A DNA stretch of 11,008 nucleotides, from the NCBI GenBank assembly GCA_937891905.1, contig CALATT010000004.1:1-11008 (forward strand). The letters are read 5' to 3'. Position 1 is the first letter of the stretch. Each line of letters begins with the position of its first letter. The stretch comes from an uncultured Bacteroidales bacterium (GTDB lineage: Bacteria > Bacteroidota > Bacteroidia > Bacteroidales > Paludibacteraceae). Under the pieces are notes generated by a model that saw nothing but the letters and a program-made list of their open reading frames with translations, searched no databases and was not told where the DNA came from. The position numbers and the translations under genes were made by a program. This document shows, one piece after another, positions 8,254-11,008 of this stretch.

Positions 8254-8259
8254 TTCATA

Positions 8260-8268
8260 ATAAATACA
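8260..8268 (+). promoter_or_regulatory. A-rich leader element ATAAATACA before lpxA
   Basis: ATAAATACA sits seven bases before the lpxA start in a 22-base spacer lacking any Shine-Dalgarno motif. The same nine bases precede glnS. A/T-rich unstructured leaders are typical of translation starts in Bacteroidota, so this may aid ribosome access. A chance match in A-rich DNA is possible. Confidence 0.3.
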
Positions 8269-8275
8269 ACTACAA

Positions 8276-9055
8276 ATGGCAAATACTATCAGCCCATTAG
8301 CATGTATTCATCCCAATGCCAAGATTGGCGAGAATGTGACTATCGGTCCCTTCGTATGCATCGAGAGCGATGTGATAATCGGAGATCATTGTGTCATCGA
8401 CGCAAGTGCAACCATATGCCAATATACGCAAATAGGTAATAATTGTCATGTGTTCCCTTCTGCTGTTATTGGAGCAATACCGCAGGACCTTAAATTTCGA
8501 GGAGAAGAGACTTGGACTATCATAGGCGATAATAATGTCCTCCGTGAGTTCGTCACTGTGCATCGTGGTACAGCCAGCAAAGGCAAAACCATCATAGGCA
8601 ATAATAACCTCATTATGGCATATTGCCATGTGGCACATGATTGTGTGCTCCATAATAATATCATCATGTCCAATGCAACGCAGTTGGCTGGCGAGGTGGT
8701 AGTGGATGATTTTGCTATCATCGGAGGTGGCTCGTTAGTCCACCAATTCACACATATCGGTTCGCATGTGATGATCCAAGGAGGTTCAAAAATCAATAAG
8801 GATGTGCCTCCATATGCTATCGCAGCACGCGAACCCATCGCATTCTGTGGCATCAACTCTGTGGGGCTTAACCGCCGCGGATATACGCCAGAGCAGATAC
8901 ATACCATCCAAGAAACCTATCGCCTCATATACAATAATGGTATGAATACCACGCAGGCAATTGCATATATCGAAGCCAATATGCCTGTCTCCACGGAGCG
9001 CGATACAATCCTTTCTTTCATCAAATCCTCCCCACGAGGAATCATCAAAGGCTAA
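8276..9055 (+). CDS. lpxA: Acyl-ACP--UDP-N-acetylglucosamine O-acyltransferase LpxA
   Basis: LpxA catalyses the first step of lipid A synthesis, acylating the 3-OH of UDP-GlcNAc with a 3-hydroxyacyl chain from ACP. The 259-residue length fits the family (E. coli 262). Hexapeptide repeats form a left-handed beta-helix over about 1-185 (AKIGENVTIGPFV, ATICQYTQIG), followed by a helical C-terminal domain with the family signature GINSVGLNRRGY (192-203). The catalytic histidine is His121 in HVAHDC, matching E. coli His125. Around the chain-length ruler (E. coli Gly172-Gly173) this protein has Gln168-Gly169; the retained glycine suggests a fairly long acyl chain, though I cannot give the length. 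It lies 22 bases after lpxC and 18 before glnS. Confidence 0.96.
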   Translation: MANTISPLACIHPNAKIGENVTIGPFVCIESDVIIGDHCVIDASATICQYTQIGNNCHVFPSAVIGAIPQDLKFRGEETWTIIGDNNVLREFVTVHRGTASKGKTIIGNNNLIMAYCHVAHDCVLHNNIIMSNATQLAGEVVVDDFAIIGGGSLVHQFTHIGSHVMIQGGSKINKDVPPYAIAAREPIAFCGINSVGLNRRGYTPEQIHTIQETYRLIYNNGMNTTQAIAYIEANMPVSTERDTILSFIKSSPRGIIKG

Positions 9056-9059
9056 TAAA

Positions 9060-9068
9060 ATAAATACA
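9060..9068 (+). promoter_or_regulatory. A-rich leader element ATAAATACA before glnS
   Basis: This is identical to the nine bases upstream of lpxA and ends five bases before the glnS ATG. It lies in the 18-base spacer, which has neither a Shine-Dalgarno motif nor a promoter or terminator, so glnS is probably on the lpx transcript. Confidence 0.3.
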
Positions 9069-9073
9069 TCAAT

Positions 9074-10828
9074 ATGACAAACGAAAAAATGGTCAATGAC
9101 CCAAGTGTAAACGAAGCTCGAAGTCTCAACTTTATTGAGCAGATAGTAGAGAAAGACCTCTTAGAAGGTAAGAATGATGGACGCATACAAACGCGTTTCC
9201 CGCCAGAACCAAACGGCTATCTGCATATCGGACATGTCAAGGCTATCTGCATGGACTTCGGTATCGCTGAGCGATATAATGGAGTATGTAACCTTCGATT
9301 TGATGATACCAATCCTGCCAAAGAGGATACTGAATATGTAGACTCTATCGAGCGCGACATCGCTTGGCTCGGATTTAAATGGGGACAGATATACTACGCT
9401 TCTGATTATTTCCAGCAGTTATACGACCTTGCTATCCGATTCATCAAAGAAGGAAAAGCCTATGTGGACGAGCAGACTGCAGAGCAGATAGCAGAGCAGA
9501 AAGGTACGCCTACCGAACCAGGTGTTAACTCTCCATATCGCGATAGACCTATTGAGGAGAACCTTCAGCTCTTTGAGGCTATGCAGCGCGGAGAGATTGA
9601 AGAGGGTAAAATGGTATTGCGTGCGAAAATCGACATGGCAAATCCGAATATGCACTTCCGTGACCCAATCATTTATCGTATCATCACCTCACACCCACAC
9701 CACCGCACAGGTCGTCAGTGGAATGTGTACCCAATGTACGATTTCGCACACGGACAGTCTGACTATTTCGAGGGTGTGACACATTCTATCTGTACATTGG
9801 AGTTCACTGTGCACCGCCCATTATATGACTATTTTATCGACCAATTCGCTGGACCTAACTTCGCAGGATTATCTCCATGGGGATCTGATTATCGTCCTAC
9901 TCAATATGAGTTCAATCGACTCAATATCACCTATACCGTCATGTCCAAGCGTAAGATGCTTCAGCTTGTGAAGGAAGGATTGGTAGCAGGTTGGGACGAC
10001 CCTCGTATGCCTACAGTTTGTGGTCTTCGCCGCCGCGGTTATACACCACAAGCCATCCGTAATTTTATGGATAAGATTGGTTATACCAAAGTGGAAGGAA
10101 TGATCGACCAAAGTCTCCTTGAGCATACTATCCGCGAGGACCTTAAAGAAACAGCACCACGCGTATGTGCTATCTTCGATCCTGTCAAATTAGTCATCAC
10201 CAACTATGACGGAGAAGGCGAGACCATCATCGCAGAGAATATAGACGGACATGCAGAACTTGGCACCAGAGAGATGATTTTTGGTAAAGAACTATATATC
10301 GAGCGCGGTGACTTCCTCGAGCAAGCCGATAATAAGTTCTATCGCCTCAGTCCTGGTGGACGCGAAGTGCGACTCAAGAGCAGTTATATCATCCAAGCCA
10401 CAGGTTGCGAAAAGGATGAGAATGGTAATATAACCACCGTGTATGCCACCTACGACCCTGATTCTAAATCAGGTACAGAAGGAGGTAATCGCAAGACGAA
10501 AGCTACCATCAACTGGGTGGAGTGCAACTCTTGCCTTGATGCAGAAGTGCGCCTCTATGACCGACTCTTCGCATGCGAGAACCCATCGGCAGAAGAGGGT
10601 GATTTCCGTGAACTGCTCAATCCAAATAGCTTAGAGGTGAAAAACATCAAGGTGGAAGGTTCATTGCGTAGCGAATGTAAGGACTATCCTGCTAATAGCG
10701 AAGAAGTGCTCAATATGAACCATTACCAATTGCTCAAGCAAGGCTATTTCGTAGTGGACCCAGATACCACTTCTAACCATCTTGTGCTCAACCGCACCTG
10801 CTCACTCAAAGATAACTACCTCAAGTAA
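9074..10828 (+). CDS. glnS: Glutamine--tRNA ligase (GlnRS)
   Basis: This class I aminoacyl-tRNA synthetase charges tRNA-Gln directly with glutamine in the cytoplasm. The 584-residue protein is slightly longer than E. coli GlnRS (554). The ATP-binding HIGH motif is at 51-54 within RFPPEPNGYLHIGH, and the KMSKS equivalent is VMSKRK at 289-294. CNLRFDDTNP (72-81), YPMYDFAHGQSDYFEGVTHS (219-238) and WDDPRMPTVCGLRRRGY (307-323) distinguish GlnRS from GluRS; the beta-barrel anticodon-binding region runs from about 361 to the end and includes EVRLYDRLF (491-499). Compared with E. coli as I remember it, the segment before TQYEFNRLN carries about 11 extra residues (around 259-275). The start at 9074 is preferred to Met6 because it follows the spacer directly; the N-terminal residues are poorly conserved, so this is not certain. 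Placement after lpxA suggests cotranscription with lipid A genes. Confidence 0.97.
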   Translation: MTNEKMVNDPSVNEARSLNFIEQIVEKDLLEGKNDGRIQTRFPPEPNGYLHIGHVKAICMDFGIAERYNGVCNLRFDDTNPAKEDTEYVDSIERDIAWLGFKWGQIYYASDYFQQLYDLAIRFIKEGKAYVDEQTAEQIAEQKGTPTEPGVNSPYRDRPIEENLQLFEAMQRGEIEEGKMVLRAKIDMANPNMHFRDPIIYRIITSHPHHRTGRQWNVYPMYDFAHGQSDYFEGVTHSICTLEFTVHRPLYDYFIDQFAGPNFAGLSPWGSDYRPTQYEFNRLNITYTVMSKRKMLQLVKEGLVAGWDDPRMPTVCGLRRRGYTPQAIRNFMDKIGYTKVEGMIDQSLLEHTIREDLKETAPRVCAIFDPVKLVITNYDGEGETIIAENIDGHAELGTREMIFGKELYIERGDFLEQADNKFYRLSPGGREVRLKSSYIIQATGCEKDENGNITTVYATYDPDSKSGTEGGNRKTKATINWVECNSCLDAEVRLYDRLFACENPSAEEGDFRELLNPNSLEVKNIKVEGSLRSECKDYPANSEEVLNMNHYQLLKQGYFVVDPDTTSNHLVLNRTCSLKDNYLK

Positions 10829-10866
10829 TGAGTAGGCGCTCGCGCCGCCCCATCGCCTTCCCTTCT

Positions 10867-10886
10867 CCTCTCCCTTTAGGGAGGGG
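10867..10886. repeat. GC-rich hairpin of a dispersed palindromic (REP-like) type
   Basis: Bases 10867-10874 pair with 10879-10886 over eight positions (one T:G pair at 10869/10884) around a TTTA loop. It is followed by TCGGGGGTAGG (10887-10897). Palindromes of this form (CTCCCTTTAGGGAG with a G-rich tail) are, from memory, common as dispersed intergenic repeats in Bacteroidota genomes. No T-run follows, so an intrinsic terminator is unlikely. Confidence 0.55.
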
Positions 10887-10988
10887 TCGGGGGTAGGCTT
10901 TTCCTCGCCCATCTCCCATCGCCTCTCCCTGTAGCCTCTCCGAGGTGTAAAAGATGTTTTTTATATTTTTGCTGTCGCAAAGGCATTT

Positions 10989-11003
10989 ACATCCTGCGGA
11001 TGT
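10989..11003. repeat. Perfect short inverted repeat ACATCC-TGC-GGATGT
   Basis: Six perfectly paired bases around a three-base loop lie five bases from the window edge. It could be part of a second dispersed repeat or of the leader of a gene outside the window. Too short to assign a function. Confidence 0.4.
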
Positions 11004-11008
11004 GGAGA

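Larger units (their letters stand above)
10829..11008. other. Noncoding, repeat-rich C/T-biased end region
   Basis: No convincing gene follows glnS. From 10831 to about 10945 the top strand is strongly C/T-rich, unlike the rest of the window. CCCATCGCCT occurs at 10849-10858 and 10915-10924; CCTCTCCCT occurs at 10867-10875 and 10922-10930, with a shorter CCTCTCC at 10935-10941. A weak GGCG/CGCC stem is at 10835-10846 and a CCTC/GAGG stem at 10935-10945. From 10946 the sequence turns A/T-rich (T6 at 10957-10962, T5 at 10966-10970). No clear intrinsic terminator for the operon is seen. Confidence 0.6.

Noticed and set aside
8446..8907. A 153-residue minus-strand ORF opposite lpxA
   Set aside because: It mirrors the coding strand of a well-supported gene and shows no family motif, so it is an antisense shadow.
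10835..10846. GGCG/CGCC stem as terminator for glnS
   Set aside because: Only four base pairs and no following T-run.
10828..10896. A 22-codon ORF starting at TAATG overlapping the glnS stop
   Set aside because: The translation is Arg/Pro/Gly-rich low complexity derived from the repeat block, with no leader signal or recognisable motif.
1..11008. CRISPR array, tRNA, rRNA or transposase gene
   Set aside because: No regularly spaced repeats, no cloverleaf-like segment, no rRNA-like stretch and no transposase or integrase motif was found in any frame.

Overview
The window looks like a chromosomal segment from a Bacteroidota bacterium, most likely of the order Bacteroidales. The evidence is a cell-surface protein with a type IX secretion (T9SS) C-terminal sorting domain and Listeria-Bacteroides (InlB/Flg_new) repeats, a TAnnTTTG-type promoter with an upstream TTG element, mostly A-rich leaders without Shine-Dalgarno sequences, and an HD-phosphohydrolase/lpxD/lpxC/lpxA gene order that I recall from this phylum. 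Family or genus cannot be fixed from the sequence alone.

Left part (1-4984): the 3' portion of a very large secreted multidomain protein, cut by the window edge. It overlaps by ATGA with a 218-residue protein of unknown function that has a membrane segment at each end. The two are probably translated together and act at the envelope.

Junction (4985-5075): a compact regulatory region. It holds a small A/T-rich palindrome, a Bacteroidota-type promoter and an 18-bp hairpin with no mismatches (G:U pairs allowed) that ends six bases before the next start codon and contains a five-codon mini-ORF.

Middle and right part (5076-10828): a tightly packed run of five genes on the plus strand. An HD-domain phosphohydrolase is followed by lpxD, lpxC and lpxA (overlaps of 1 and 4 bases, then a gap of 22), and then by glnS after 18 bases. 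LpxA, LpxC and LpxD catalyse the first three steps of lipid A synthesis, so this is mainly an outer-membrane biogenesis operon, with a tRNA-charging gene carried at its end. LpxC is a stand-alone enzyme here, lacking the fused FabZ domain typical of the phylum.

Right end (10829-11008): noncoding, abruptly C/T-rich, with short direct repeats and hairpins resembling dispersed palindromic repeats. No gene is supported there.

No wholly new system is evident. The parts most worth a second look are the T9SS cargo/two-membrane-segment protein pair, the unfused LpxC, the hairpin leader and the repeat-rich right end.
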